A DNA stretch of 64,000 nt, from positions 6,736,148 to 6,800,147 of the forward strand of contig AP018269.1 in NCBI GenBank assembly GCA_003994795.1, written 5' to 3'. Each line of letters starts with the position of its first letter. Position 1 is the first letter of the stretch. Shown piece after piece: positions 26,807-36,241 of the stretch. Origin of the DNA: Cylindrospermum sp. NIES-4074. GTDB lineage: Bacteria; Cyanobacteriota; Cyanobacteriia; Cyanobacteriales; Nostocaceae. The position numbers and the translations under genes were made by a program. The notes under the pieces are model-generated. The model did no database searches. It was given only the letters and a program-made list of their open reading frames with translations, and had not been told where the DNA came from.

Positions 26807-27625
26807 ATGGATTTGCCAAACATCGAAACTTATTTACATCCTGATGACATTCAAACTATCACCACCTGGGGTGAAGGTTGGACTTGGTTAGCTGGTGGAA
26901 CTTGGCTATTTTCCGAACCACAACCACAGCTAAAAGTCTTGGTAGATATCCAGCCTTGGAGATGGTCAGAAATTGAGATTCAAGGAGATAATTTAATTAT
27001 TGGGGCAACTTGTCCCTTAATTAAATTATTAGAATATCCTTGGTTAGCAGAATGGACAGCAATAGCAGTATTAAAAACTGCTATAACTGCATTATCAGCA
27101 TCATTCAAAGTTGTTAATCAAGCGACAGTGGGAGGCAATATTTGTCTAGCTTTATCAGCGGGAACTTTAGCACCGCTGATGGTAGCTTTAGGTGCGAGTT
27201 ATGAAATTTGGAATTTACAGAAAGAGTCGCGTCAAGTTGCAGCAAGAGACTTTCAAATAGGTTTCAAAACTACAATTTTACAACCAGGAGAAATATTACG
27301 GCGAGTATTAATTCCCCTCTCTAATTTAACATGGCAAGTTGATTATCAGCGCTTTGGTATTACGGCAACTGATCCCGCTTTAGCAATTGTGGTGACTGCT
27401 AGAAATCATCAGCAGGTACGTTGTGTCATTGCTGCAAGTGTTGTTGCACCCCGTTTGCTAGAAAGTGAAATTATGGAAACAGCACAAACAGAGTTTATTG
27501 CCTGTTTAGATAGTGAAAGTTTTATTGAAGATGCCAAAGCCAGTGCAATTTACCGCCGAGAAATCACAGAAATTTTAATTAAGAGTTCTCTTTCAGAGTT
27601 AATTCTGCGTGTGCAACGTCTCTAA
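26807..27625 (+). CDS. Xanthine dehydrogenase family FAD-binding subunit
   Basis: A 272-residue FAD-domain subunit of a molybdenum hydroxylase. It shows the FAD-binding signatures WTWLAGGTWLF near residue 26, where family members have AGGT, and VNQATVGGNICLALSAG near residue 104, followed by the CO-dehydrogenase flavoprotein C-terminal domain (ITATDPALAIVVTARNH and the terminal helices). It passes electrons from the Fe-S centres to NAD or another acceptor. The gap from the lyase gene contains CTCTGCG repeats; 33 bp separates it from the large subunit. Confidence 0.87.
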   Translation: MDLPNIETYLHPDDIQTITTWGEGWTWLAGGTWLFSEPQPQLKVLVDIQPWRWSEIEIQGDNLIIGATCPLIKLLEYPWLAEWTAIAVLKTAITALSASFKVVNQATVGGNICLALSAGTLAPLMVALGASYEIWNLQKESRQVAARDFQIGFKTTILQPGEILRRVLIPLSNLTWQVDYQRFGITATDPALAIVVTARNHQQVRCVIAASVVAPRLLESEIMETAQTEFIACLDSESFIEDAKASAIYRREITEILIKSSLSELILRVQRL

Positions 27626-27658
27626 ATTTATAGGATAAAATTATTAAATTCAATTTAT

Positions 27659-30262
27659 ATGCCAAAACAGTTAAATTTCACAGTCAATAATCAAGCTTAT
27701 ACAGAAACTTGTCACCCTGGAACCAGCCTTTTAAGTTTATTACGTCAGTTAGGTTGGTTTGGTGTTCATCGTGTTTGTGAGACTGGTGATTGTGGTGCTT
27801 GTACTGTTTGGGTAAATGATACACCAATTCATAGTTGCATTTATCCAGCAATGCGAATTGCTAATCAATCAGTAACAACAATTGAAGGACTTTATCAAAA
27901 TAAAATACAGCAAGCGTTTCTACAAGCGCAAGGTTTTCAATGTGGTTTCTGCACTCCTGGGATGATTATGAGTGCAGCAAATTTGCCTGAATTATCAGAG
28001 GATGAATTGCGTTTTGCTTTAAAAGGAAATCTTTGTCGCTGTACTGGATATCAGGCAATTATCGAAAGTATTTTACTCTCTCAAAACCCAAATCTGCCAA
28101 CTCACAACTCAGTCATCAACACTCAGCACTCGGTTGGTGAAAGCATTCCTAAACAAGATGGTGCTGCAATTGTCACTGGGAAGGCATCCTACACGGGAGA
28201 TATTGCACCACCTGGGTTACTACATCTTAAAATATTGCGATCGCCTTTTCCCCATGCACGCATCCAGAAAATTGACGCAGCAGCAGCCAAAAAACTCCCC
28301 GGAGTCGTTGCCATTTTTACCCACGCAGACGTGCCTAGAATCGCCTACACTACCGCTGGACACGCTGAACCAGTACCCGACCCGTTAGACCACTATTTAT
28401 TAGATTATAAAGTCAGATTTATTGGCGATCGCGTTGCGGCTGTAGTTGCAGAATCACCCAGCATTGCTGAACAAGCTTGTGAGTTAATTGCAGTAGAGTA
28501 CGAAATTCTACCCCATGTTATCGATCCCATACAAGCAATGAATAGTGGGATTGTAATTCACAATGAACCAGAATCATCACAAATTCCTGATAAAAATCGC
28601 AATATTGCCGGGCAAATATTTTTGGAATCTGGTGATTTAAAACAAGGATTTGCAGAGGCAGATTTAATAGTTGAAAATACCTACAATTTACCAGCGGTGC
28701 AACACGTCCACTTGGAACCACATATCACTATAAGTTGGTTAGAAGCCGATAGTTATTTGGTGGTACGTTCCAGCACTCAAGTACCATTTCATTGTCAGCG
28801 GTTACTCTCACAAATTCTTAACTTACCTCAAGATAAAATCCGCGTTTATAAAGCACAACTTGGCGGGGGATTTGGCAATAAACAAGAAATATTATCAGAA
28901 GACCTCTGTGCGTTCGCAACTTTAAAAACAGGTAAACCTGTACAGTGGGAATTTACCAGAAAAGAGGAATTTACAGCTACAAATAGTCGCCATGCCATGA
29001 CCATTAAAATTAAAACTGGTGTAAAGGCAGATGGTAAAATTGTTGCCCAAGATATGGAAATAATTGGCAACACCGGCGCTTATGGAAATCATGGACAGAC
29101 AGTAGTATTTTTAGCAGGATATATTCCGTTAGGTTTATATCGTTGTGCAAATAAAAGATTACAAGGATTTGCAGTTTATACAAATACAATGCCAGCGGGT
29201 GCATTTCGTGGTTATGGTGCTACTCAAGGCACATTTGCAATGGAAAGTCAAATCGATGAAATTGCCCAAAAGCTAAATATTGACCCTGTAGAAATGCGGT
29301 TAAAAAATCTTATTTGTCCGGGAGATTTAATTAAGTTAGGCAATTCTCAAGACCACTTTAACTTAATTGGTAGCTACGCCGTTCCTGAATGTTGGCAAAA
29401 AGTTACTCAGTCCCTTGGTTATGTTTCCGGTACTCCACCAACAGTTATTGGTTCTCTTCGTCGGGGTGTAGGATTTGCCGTTTCTATGCAAGGAAGTGGA
29501 TTATCCAAAATCCATATTGCCCAAGTTAAATTATCACGTTTAGCTAATGAGAAATATGAACTGAGAACTGGTTCTGTAGATGTGGGTACTGGTTCAGATA
29601 CTACCTTGCGGCAAATAGCAGCAGAAGTTTTAAATGTGACAATTACAGATATTAATATAATTACTGGCGATACTAAAAATACACCTTTTGATGCGGGTTC
29701 TTATGCTTCAGCAACAGTTTATATCTCAGGACAAGCTGTGAAATTAGCAGCAGAAAAACTCCTCAAAACCAATGAAACTAGCGTCGAAGTTTCCTATGCA
29801 GCAGATGAATCAACATTAACTTTCGCCGTTCAAGGTGTAGAAGTAGAAGTTGACACAGAAACAGGTAAAGTTCAAGTTTTAAGATGTGTGCAAGCAATTG
29901 ATTTAGGTAAAGCAATTAACCCGCGAATTTGTCAAGGACAAGCTATGGGAGGAATAGGGATGGGAATTGGCTACGCTTTAACAGAAGAGTTATTATTTGA
30001 TCAACAAGGACGCATCCTCAACCCCACATTGCGAGAATATCGCATCCCCACAGCCGCCGATATGCCACCTATAGAAGTAATCTTAGTGGAAAAAGCCGAC
30101 CCCCACGGGCCTTTCGGCGCTAAAGGGGTGGGAGAAATTACCATTAATTGTACAGCACCTGCCATTGCAAATGCGATCGCTCATGCAACAGGATGCAGAC
30201 TATACCAACTCCCCATGACACCGGAAAGAATTTGGCAAAAACTCAAAAACTCTTCAACTTAA
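27659..30262 (+). CDS. Xanthine dehydrogenase, fused [2Fe-2S] and molybdopterin subunit
   Basis: A molybdenum hydroxylase of 867 residues. Residues 1-140 hold a plant-type [2Fe-2S] cluster (Cys40, 45, 48, 60) and a second cluster (Cys95, 98, 126, 128). A short linker (about 142-160) leads to the molybdopterin domain, with GGGFGNKQE, the FRGYGATQG region and the catalytic Glu826 in GAKGVGE. In most bacteria these are separate polypeptides, so this is a fusion. The linker DNA (28101-28132) resembles the CACTCAG heptamer repeat. Purine-pathway neighbours, XdhC and a MocA-like protein favour xanthine/hypoxanthine oxidation, although other hydroxylases share this build. Confidence 0.88.
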   Translation: MPKQLNFTVNNQAYTETCHPGTSLLSLLRQLGWFGVHRVCETGDCGACTVWVNDTPIHSCIYPAMRIANQSVTTIEGLYQNKIQQAFLQAQGFQCGFCTPGMIMSAANLPELSEDELRFALKGNLCRCTGYQAIIESILLSQNPNLPTHNSVINTQHSVGESIPKQDGAAIVTGKASYTGDIAPPGLLHLKILRSPFPHARIQKIDAAAAKKLPGVVAIFTHADVPRIAYTTAGHAEPVPDPLDHYLLDYKVRFIGDRVAAVVAESPSIAEQACELIAVEYEILPHVIDPIQAMNSGIVIHNEPESSQIPDKNRNIAGQIFLESGDLKQGFAEADLIVENTYNLPAVQHVHLEPHITISWLEADSYLVVRSSTQVPFHCQRLLSQILNLPQDKIRVYKAQLGGGFGNKQEILSEDLCAFATLKTGKPVQWEFTRKEEFTATNSRHAMTIKIKTGVKADGKIVAQDMEIIGNTGAYGNHGQTVVFLAGYIPLGLYRCANKRLQGFAVYTNTMPAGAFRGYGATQGTFAMESQIDEIAQKLNIDPVEMRLKNLICPGDLIKLGNSQDHFNLIGSYAVPECWQKVTQSLGYVSGTPPTVIGSLRRGVGFAVSMQGSGLSKIHIAQVKLSRLANEKYELRTGSVDVGTGSDTTLRQIAAEVLNVTITDINIITGDTKNTPFDAGSYASATVYISGQAVKLAAEKLLKTNETSVEVSYAADESTLTFAVQGVEVEVDTETGKVQVLRCVQAIDLGKAINPRICQGQAMGGIGMGIGYALTEELLFDQQGRILNPTLREYRIPTAADMPPIEVILVEKADPHGPFGAKGVGEITINCTAPAIANAIAHATGCRLYQLPMTPERIWQKLKNSST

Positions 30263-30264
30263 AT

Positions 30265-30399
30265 AGGACTTACGCACACTCTACGAATTCTTGGCGTCTT
30301 GGCACGGCAGTTGCTACAACGGAGGGAACCTCCGCAACACACTGCCTCGTCTTGGCGGTTCAATAAATTAAGCTTTTTGGCAATTTTTGCGTAAGTCCT
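30265..30399. repeat. MITE-like palindromic element, copy 2, with a nested insert
   Basis: The termini AGGACTTACGCA/TGCGTAAGTCCT and interior match the copy at 2418-2508. About 45 bp of extra sequence (roughly 30302-30350, with GGCAGTTGCTACAACGGAGG) splits the TTGGCG part. The insert resembles another dispersed cyanobacterial repeat. The element sits between the Mo subunit and xdhC. Confidence 0.85.
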
Positions 30400-30447
30400 G
30401 TTAAATTTCTCTGTGTCCTCTGCGCCTCTGCGGTTCGTATAATAAAT

Positions 30448-31410
30448 ATGCTTGACTTCTACCAACAACTAGCAGCAGCCTTAAAACAGAATGCCGTAGT
30501 TTTAGCCACAGTCACCAGCACCACAGGTTCCGTACCCAGAGAAATAGGCGCAAAAATGTTCATTACCGCTGATAGTAAAACCTACGGCACAATTGGCGGT
30601 GGTGCAGGCGAAGCAAAAGTTTATCAACAAGCCTTGCAAATATTACAAACAGGTGAAAAACAATGTGTAGAAATTGATTTATCAGGCGCACCACAACGCC
30701 AAACTCAAGGCATTTGTGGTGGCACAATGTTCGTATGGTTAGAATTATGGTCTGGTAGTGAAAGCTTAAGTTTAGTCAATCAGATTATAGATATTTTAAT
30801 ATTAGGAAATCCTGCGGCGATTGTTACACCCTTTGAAAAACATAAAAAACCTTATTTGGTTGTAGGCACACAATTAATCACCTCTCTAGAAATCACCGGA
30901 TTAATTGAACCTTTATTACCACCGCCAACACTATTAATTATTGGTGCAGGACATATTGCCGTTCCCCTAGCACAGATTGCCAAAATAGCAGGTTTTAAAA
31001 TTATTGTACAGGACGACCGCCCAGAATTTGCCACCCCAGAAAGATTTCCTCAAGCTTCACTAGTGCTAACAAAACCCATCACCTCAATTCAGGAAATATT
31101 AGAAACAATTCCTGATTTATATGTGGCTTTAGTCACCAGAAATTATCTACAAGATTTAGTAGCTTTACGCCTATTGTGCAACTTGCAAGTGCAATATATT
31201 GGCATGATTGGCAGTGTAAAACGAGTCAGCACCGTTTACAAAAATCTACATAATGAAGGATATTTATCTCAATTAATACACCCAATATATGCACCCATTG
31301 GTTTAGATATTGGTGCTTTAACACCAGAAGAAATTGCAGTTAGCATCTGTGCAGAATTAATAAAAGTTCGCCGTGGTGGTACTGGTGCTTCATTATCTGA
31401 GAATATATAA
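30448..31410 (+). CDS. xdhC: XdhC/CoxI-family molybdenum-cofactor insertion protein
   Basis: XdhC proteins bind molybdopterin, promote its sulfuration and hand it to xanthine dehydrogenase. The 320-residue protein has the N-terminal XdhC_CoxI domain (VTSTTGSVPREIGAKMFI, TIGGGAGEAKV, GICGGTMFVWLE) and the C-terminal Rossmann domain (LLIIGAGHIAVPLAQIAKIA near residue 168, YIGMIGSVKRV, then GLDIGALTPEEIAVSICAEL). Both halves look complete. Its position behind the structural subunits is typical. Confidence 0.92.
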   Translation: MLDFYQQLAAALKQNAVVLATVTSTTGSVPREIGAKMFITADSKTYGTIGGGAGEAKVYQQALQILQTGEKQCVEIDLSGAPQRQTQGICGGTMFVWLELWSGSESLSLVNQIIDILILGNPAAIVTPFEKHKKPYLVVGTQLITSLEITGLIEPLLPPPTLLIIGAGHIAVPLAQIAKIAGFKIIVQDDRPEFATPERFPQASLVLTKPITSIQEILETIPDLYVALVTRNYLQDLVALRLLCNLQVQYIGMIGSVKRVSTVYKNLHNEGYLSQLIHPIYAPIGLDIGALTPEEIAVSICAELIKVRRGGTGASLSENI

Positions 31411-31436
31411 ATAGGCTTTTTTATTACATTATCCGT

Positions 31437-32210
31437 ATGAGATTTCAACTACTCAACTGTTCTCTCCCAAAACTGTCTGCTGTTGCTGTAGGTGCAACAC
31501 TCTTGCTCACAACTCCTTCTGTACCAGTTCAAGCAATCTCATTAGTGACTCAGAGAGCAGATTTGAGTGCTAATGATAAAATTGATTGGTCTAGTTTAGA
31601 TTTTGGCATATCTGTGCCCATTACACCTAATACAATTGCCAAATTTTTGCCCTATTCTTTTGCATCTGAGTCGGAAAATGGGCTAGGATATAGTGTAAAT
31701 ATTCCAGCCCTTAACAATCCCCGCTTTACTCCACCTTTTGTATTCCCGGTTTCACCCAGTGTTCCAGTTAATTTTGCTAACGGTGATGCTGTTTTATTCA
31801 CTGGTTTTATTCCCCGAACTTTTCCAGCTACGGGAAACCCTGGACCAATAACTATTACATTCGATACACCTGTGCTGGGTGCAGGAGCGCAAATTGGAGT
31901 TGATGATGTACCAGATTTTATAACATTTATCTCTGCTTTTGATAATCAAGATAACCTTTTAGGAAGCTTCTCAACACCAGGAATTTCTTCAACAGAAATC
32001 GATAACTCGGCGGCTTTTCTAGGTGTGAATAATGAGATTGCTAATATTTCCAAAATAGTTATCAGCACTTCGGTAGACAATCGTGCAGTAGGTATCAACT
32101 TTTTGAGTATTAAACGAACTACTATCCCTGAGCCAAGTGCTCTTTTTGCCTTGAGTCTTTTTGGTATCGGCTTATTAGCTACTAAGCAAAAAATAGCATC
32201 TAAAAATTAA
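31437..32210 (+). CDS. PEP-CTERM sorting-domain protein
   Basis: A 257-residue exported protein. An N-terminal signal peptide (about 1-33, ending PVQA) is followed by a beta-rich domain with a VDDVPDFITFISAFDNQDNL core, and the tail IPEPSALFALSLFGIGLLAT-KQK, the PEP-CTERM signal recognised by exosortase: PEP motif, hydrophobic helix, basic end. It lies 26 bp after xdhC and 7 bp before the MocA-like gene, so it may be co-transcribed with cofactor genes although its role looks unrelated. Confidence 0.9.
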   Translation: MRFQLLNCSLPKLSAVAVGATLLLTTPSVPVQAISLVTQRADLSANDKIDWSSLDFGISVPITPNTIAKFLPYSFASESENGLGYSVNIPALNNPRFTPPFVFPVSPSVPVNFANGDAVLFTGFIPRTFPATGNPGPITITFDTPVLGAGAQIGVDDVPDFITFISAFDNQDNLLGSFSTPGISSTEIDNSAAFLGVNNEIANISKIVISTSVDNRAVGINFLSIKRTTIPEPSALFALSLFGIGLLATKQKIASKN

Positions 32211-32217
32211 TTGTAAA

Positions 32218-32808
32218 TTGACAAACTTTGCCATCATCCTTGCAGCGGGTAAATCTACTCGCATGGGTACTTGTAAAGCTTCACTACCTTGGGGAGAAGG
32301 GAAAACATTATTAACTTATCAACTAGAACAGTGGTTAAGTGCAGGTTTTACACCTTTGGTAGTATTAGGTTTACATAATAGCCTTAGACAAAAAGATTGT
32401 TTACCCGGTAGCATAGTTGTGATTAATCTTCTTAGCAATACCGGGAAAACAACTTCTATTCTCACAGGGTTACAACATATACCTCAAGAATGTGAGGTGT
32501 TAGCGATTTCCGCAGTTGATCAACCCAGGAATTTCAAGATTTACCAGCAACTACTGCAAACACATAGAGATCATTCAGCCTTGATTACTGCACCTACCTA
32601 TAAAGGAAAAATGGGGCATCCATTATTGTTTGCAAATAAAATGCGATCGCATTTAGAAACCATTCGCGAAGAGACTTTAGGCTTACGCCAAGTTATCAGC
32701 GAATTTTACTCATTAATTTGCTCAGTGGAATTTGATAATGCATCTGTGCTTTTAGATATCAATACACCGTTAGTATATCAAGAGCATAGTCATAAATTAG
32801 AGAAATAA
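32218..32808 (+). CDS. MobA/MocA-like nucleotidyltransferase
   Basis: A 196-residue NTP-transferase, probably making the cytosine or guanine dinucleotide form of the molybdenum cofactor for the xanthine dehydrogenase here. Motifs: FAIILAAGKSTRMGTCKASL (nucleotide-binding loop), AISAVDQPRNF (metal/DQP motif) and YKGKMGHPLLFA. No ATG lies upstream of the conserved start; the frame begins with TTG at 32218. MocA-type (CTP) is favoured by linkage to XdhC, but GTP use cannot be excluded. Confidence 0.84.
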   Translation: MTNFAIILAAGKSTRMGTCKASLPWGEGKTLLTYQLEQWLSAGFTPLVVLGLHNSLRQKDCLPGSIVVINLLSNTGKTTSILTGLQHIPQECEVLAISAVDQPRNFKIYQQLLQTHRDHSALITAPTYKGKMGHPLLFANKMRSHLETIREETLGLRQVISEFYSLICSVEFDNASVLLDINTPLVYQEHSHKLEK

Positions 32809-33244
32809 TGCCTGTCTCAATCCGGTTCAGACAAGCACTCTTCACGTCTCTTCTGGTTTGGAAAAGGAGTAAGGGGTGAATTCAAACCTTTCTGCCTTTT
32901 TTCCCCTTTTCCATTGTTTTGCAGTAGTAAAAGTTGCTAGTAAATGATGACTGTTCAACAAAATCAGAAAATTTAGTATTCAATCCAAGGCTTATCCATC
33001 GACAATATCGACAAGATGTGATATGTGAATATAAACCAATAATGTAAGACGTAAATGCTACTCATTAGAAGCTTGAGAAGTTGCATAATGCAGATTTTGT
33101 CTGTATCTACATAACTAACTAAAAAATAGATAAATAATCAAAGCTTTTTTCATTGAAATGAAACACAAACTTATATAAATTGTTAGCTGTAACTAGGCTT
33201 AATTACAAGTTTATTATCTTCAGTAAGGTAAGCAAATAACCTTG

Positions 33245-33269
33245 GTAAGCTGTTAGCTAATTAGCTTAC
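33245..33269. promoter_or_regulatory. Inverted repeat upstream of the Gly-rich gene
   Basis: GTAAGCT/AGCTTAC with an 11-nt spacer that itself contains TTAGCTAA, about 100 bp before the ATG. It may be an operator. The rest of 32809-33369 is AT-rich and shows no gene. Confidence 0.3.
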
Positions 33270-33369
33270 GCAATCGAAGATAATAAGAAAGTCATGTAAT
33301 AAGCTTAATTTCATCTGTTTGGTGTTTCCATGTTAGCTTTTTATCCCAAAAACAGGAGAATTAGTCTTA

Positions 33370-34365
33370 ATGGCAGATTTGACTGATGGTAGCAACCAAA
33401 TTGCTTCTAGTGGTAGTAATGTAAGTGCATTTGGTGGCAATCCCAATACTTTTGATAGCTCGGCTGGCTCTAGCACCTCGTATCTTGGTAGCAGCAGTTC
33501 ATCTAGTACCAGCAGTGCTTCTAGTGGTGGTAGTGGCGGTAGTGGCAGTGGCGGTGGTGGCAGTGGTGGCGGTGGTGGTGCCAATCCGCTTGCACAATCA
33601 CCCTTCGGTCGCTTGAGTGTAGTCTTGGGCGAAGACGGTCTCGCCACTATTTTCAGTGGTCTTAGTGGCGGTAGTGGCGGTAGTGGCGGTAGTGGTGGTG
33701 GCAATCCAAGTTCTGGAGGGGGTGATGCTCCCTATGGAGGTAGTCCTTTTGCTGGCTTTGGTAGTTCGACAGCTCCAGGCAGCCCGTTGACTGGTGGTGT
33801 CAACCCCTGGGCCGCTGTCCCAGCGATCGCCTCTAACCCGGCTGCAAGTGCCGGTGGCGGCGGTAATGGTGGCAGTGGCGGCAACCCATTCGGTGGCGGC
33901 GGCGCTAGTGGTGGCGGCAACCCATTCGGTGGCGGCGGCGCTAGTGGTGGCGGCAATCCGTCCGGTGGCGGTGGCGCTAGTGGTGGTGGCAACCCATTCG
34001 GTGGCGGCGGCGCTAGTGGTGGCGGCAATCCGTCCGGTGGCGGTGGCGCTAGTGGTGGTGGCAACCCATTCGGTGGCGGTGGCGCTAGTGGTGGTGGCAA
34101 TCCATCCGGTGGCGGTGGCGCTAGTGGTGGCGGCAACCCATTCGGTGGCGGTGGCGCTAGTGGTGGCGGCAATCCATCCGGTGGCGGTGGCGCTAGTGGT
34201 GGCGGCAATCCATTCGGTGGCGGTGGCGCTAGTGGTGGCGGCAATCCATTCGGTGGCGGCGGCGCTAGTGGTGGTGGCGGCGGCGGTAACCCATTTGGTG
34301 GCGGCGGCGCTGGTGGTGGCGGCGGTAACCCATTCGGTGGCGGTGGCGGTAACCCATTCGCTTAG
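33370..34365 (+). CDS. Gly-rich repeat protein with NPF/NPS 12-residue repeats
   Basis: A 331-residue low-complexity protein. The N-terminal ~85 residues are Ser/Gly-rich with no signal peptide. A short ordered-looking segment NPLAQSPFGRLSVVLGEDGL follows and is shared with the next gene. Residues ~170-305 are 11 units of a 12-residue GGGNP(F/S)GGGGAS repeat encoded by an exact 36-bp period (33880-34278), with NPF and NPS alternating in the middle, then three more NPF motifs ending GGNPFA. SD AGGAGA precedes the ATG. The plus frame is chosen because a start, ribosome site and paralogous segment support it; other frames over the repeat are shadows. Structural or surface role guessed; no function known. 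Confidence 0.78.
   Translation: MADLTDGSNQIASSGSNVSAFGGNPNTFDSSAGSSTSYLGSSSSSSTSSASSGGSGGSGSGGGGSGGGGGANPLAQSPFGRLSVVLGEDGLATIFSGLSGGSGGSGGSGGGNPSSGGGDAPYGGSPFAGFGSSTAPGSPLTGGVNPWAAVPAIASNPAASAGGGGNGGSGGNPFGGGGASGGGNPFGGGGASGGGNPSGGGGASGGGNPFGGGGASGGGNPSGGGGASGGGNPFGGGGASGGGNPSGGGGASGGGNPFGGGGASGGGNPSGGGGASGGGNPFGGGGASGGGNPFGGGGASGGGGGGNPFGGGGAGGGGGNPFGGGGGNPFA
33880..34278 (+). repeat. 36-bp coding minisatellite, 11 units
   Basis: Start-to-start spacing of the AACCCATTC/AATCC-type core is 36 bp throughout (33883, 33919, 33955 and so on to 34243). Alternation of CCATTC and CC(G/A)TCC makes a 72-bp higher-order unit over much of the array. Confidence 0.92.
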
Positions 34366-34446
34366 TAGCAGCAATCATTTTTTTGTTTTTTAAATTCTGC
34401 CTCTACTTATAAGCAAAACTCTAGCTAATTAAGCTCGGTTCTGCTA

Positions 34447-34482
34447 GGAGTTGATGACAGTAATCAAGCTATCATCAACTCC
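34447..34482 (+). terminator. Terminator-like hairpin after the Gly-rich gene
   Basis: Perfect 11-bp stem GGAGTTGATGA/TCATCAACTCC with a 14-nt loop, 82 bp after the stop codon. The rest of 34366-34897 holds short repeat-like sequence near 34800-34855 and no gene that I can support. Confidence 0.6.
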
Positions 34483-34897
34483 ATTAAAGTAATCAATTTT
34501 TATCGGCAACAATATTTTTATAGTTTTCATCAAAAATCAATTATTATTCCTCGAATTAAGGCTGAAAATTTGTCTTTTTGATGTATTTCTGGTTTGCTGA
34601 TTTTTTGACCAAAATTAGGGTTGCAGGTTTGGGGGCTAACCCAAAGAATTTTGCACTTTTGTACAACCCCGAAATCAATCAGGGATAGAGCAGAGCTACC
34701 ACCAAATTTGTTGATTTGGTGGTCTAAAATCACTGGGAGTTCAAGCTTCTACCGATTGTTTTCTCCACAATGCTAGTCGCCGTACTGTCAGGAGATCCTT
34801 AACGCTACGCCCAGTTGCTACCGCTCCTTGCGTTACACCACGGCGCTGGCTCCCCTACACCCCAGACCCTTTTGTTGACTTAAAAAGAGGATAATTA

Positions 34898-36229
34898 GTG
34901 CTGATGGAAGCGTCTGCTGTCAACCCGATTAATGATACGGGAAATATATCTGATGCTAGTAATTCTTTTGCTGCTTTTGGCAGTGCGAATGCTGAAGGCA
35001 GCGTGTTGACTGGTAGCAATCTGTTTGCAGGTAGCAGTGGTAGCAGTCCCATTCCAGGTGGCGGTATCAACCCATTTGCAGGTGATGGTGGCAGTAAGCT
35101 TCAGCAATTAATCTTTGATCGCTTGAAGTTGGTTCTGGGTGATGACTTTTTCAAAAACAATGACGCTACATTGGCAGGTGGTAGCAACCCATTTGCAGGT
35201 GGTGGCAACCCCTTTGCAGGTGGTGGCAATACATTTCCAGAGGGTAGTGGTAATACATTTACTAGCGATCGCAATCCATTGGCAAGTGGCAGTAATACAT
35301 TCCCAGAGGGTAGTGGTAATACATTTACTGGTGGTAGCAGCCCATTTGCAGGTGGTGGTGGTGGTAGTCTGTTTCAACAATCACCTTTCGATCCCTTGAG
35401 AGAAGTCCTGGGCGATAACATACCCTTTAGTGGCAAAGATGGGAACAACTCTTTCACTGCTGCTGGTGGCCAGTCTTATAATGAGAGCAACGCACCTGTT
35501 GGTAAAAATAACAGGAACTTTGGTACTGACAACGCAACTATTGGTAATGGCAACTCAGATTTTGCTAGCTACAGTGCAACCATTGGTAATGGCAACTGGA
35601 ACTTTGATGATGACAATGCAACCATTGGTAATGGCAACTGGCTATTCGCCGGTGGTAACACAACCCTTGGTAATGGCAATTGGTACTGGGATAATGGCAG
35701 TTATAATGCAACACTAGGTAATGGTAATTGGCATTTCGGCAGTAACAACGCAACCATTGGCAACGGCAACTGGGACTTTGGTATTAACAACACAATTATT
35801 GGTAATGGCAACTGGGTTTTTACCAATGGGAACACGGTTGTTGGTAATGGCAACTGGTTAGTGGATAGTGACAATACGACTATTGGTTTGACCGATAAGA
35901 CCGAAAGTTTAGAGCTTTTTCCACAAGGGATCAGGGCTGATGCTGATAGCCTGATTAACGCCCTCATGGGTAAAATAGGCAAAGATTTTGTTGGGTTAAC
36001 AAAAGATTTTGGGGTATCAAACACCGAGACGTTTAACCGACTCATCCTTTCTAAGGGCGCTGGTACTAACGATAGTGATATATCTACCAATTTTGAGCGG
36101 TTTTTAGCATTACTTGGCGGCACCCCTGGAAATCCAGCTTACCAGTCTGTCCCAGAACCTACTTCTTCGGTGTCTTTGGTACTCATGGGACTCATTTGTT
36201 TGTTGTGGTCGAAGTTAAAAAAAGGGTAG
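34898..36229 (+). CDS. NATIGNGNW-repeat protein with PEP-CTERM tail
   Basis: A 443-residue protein related to the preceding one. The N-terminal part is Gly/Ser/Asn-rich with NPFAGGG motifs and two copies of a segment seen once in the neighbour (LQQLIFDRLKLVLGDDFF and FQQSPFDPLREVLGDNIPF). Residues ~214-331 form eight units of a 14-residue repeat, consensus N-A-T-I-G-N-G-N-W-x-F-x-x-x, one unit having 16, suggestive of a beta-solenoid. The C-terminus VPEPTSSVSLVLMGLICLLW-SKLKKG is a PEP-CTERM signal. No N-terminal signal peptide is visible from the GTG at 34898 (after AGAGG) or the ATG at 34904, which is odd for an exosortase substrate. Function unknown. Confidence 0.85.
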   Translation: MLMEASAVNPINDTGNISDASNSFAAFGSANAEGSVLTGSNLFAGSSGSSPIPGGGINPFAGDGGSKLQQLIFDRLKLVLGDDFFKNNDATLAGGSNPFAGGGNPFAGGGNTFPEGSGNTFTSDRNPLASGSNTFPEGSGNTFTGGSSPFAGGGGGSLFQQSPFDPLREVLGDNIPFSGKDGNNSFTAAGGQSYNESNAPVGKNNRNFGTDNATIGNGNSDFASYSATIGNGNWNFDDDNATIGNGNWLFAGGNTTLGNGNWYWDNGSYNATLGNGNWHFGSNNATIGNGNWDFGINNTIIGNGNWVFTNGNTVVGNGNWLVDSDNTTIGLTDKTESLELFPQGIRADADSLINALMGKIGKDFVGLTKDFGVSNTETFNRLILSKGAGTNDSDISTNFERFLALLGGTPGNPAYQSVPEPTSSVSLVLMGLICLLWSKLKKG

Positions 36230-36241
36230 TTCCGCTGCTTT

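Noticed and set aside
33598-34393. Long frames on both strands over the Gly-rich repeat (Thr/Ala-rich, Pro/Leu-rich, Val/Ala-rich)
   Set aside because: Period-36 DNA keeps all frames open. Only the plus frame from 33370 has a start, a ribosome site and a segment shared with the neighbouring gene.
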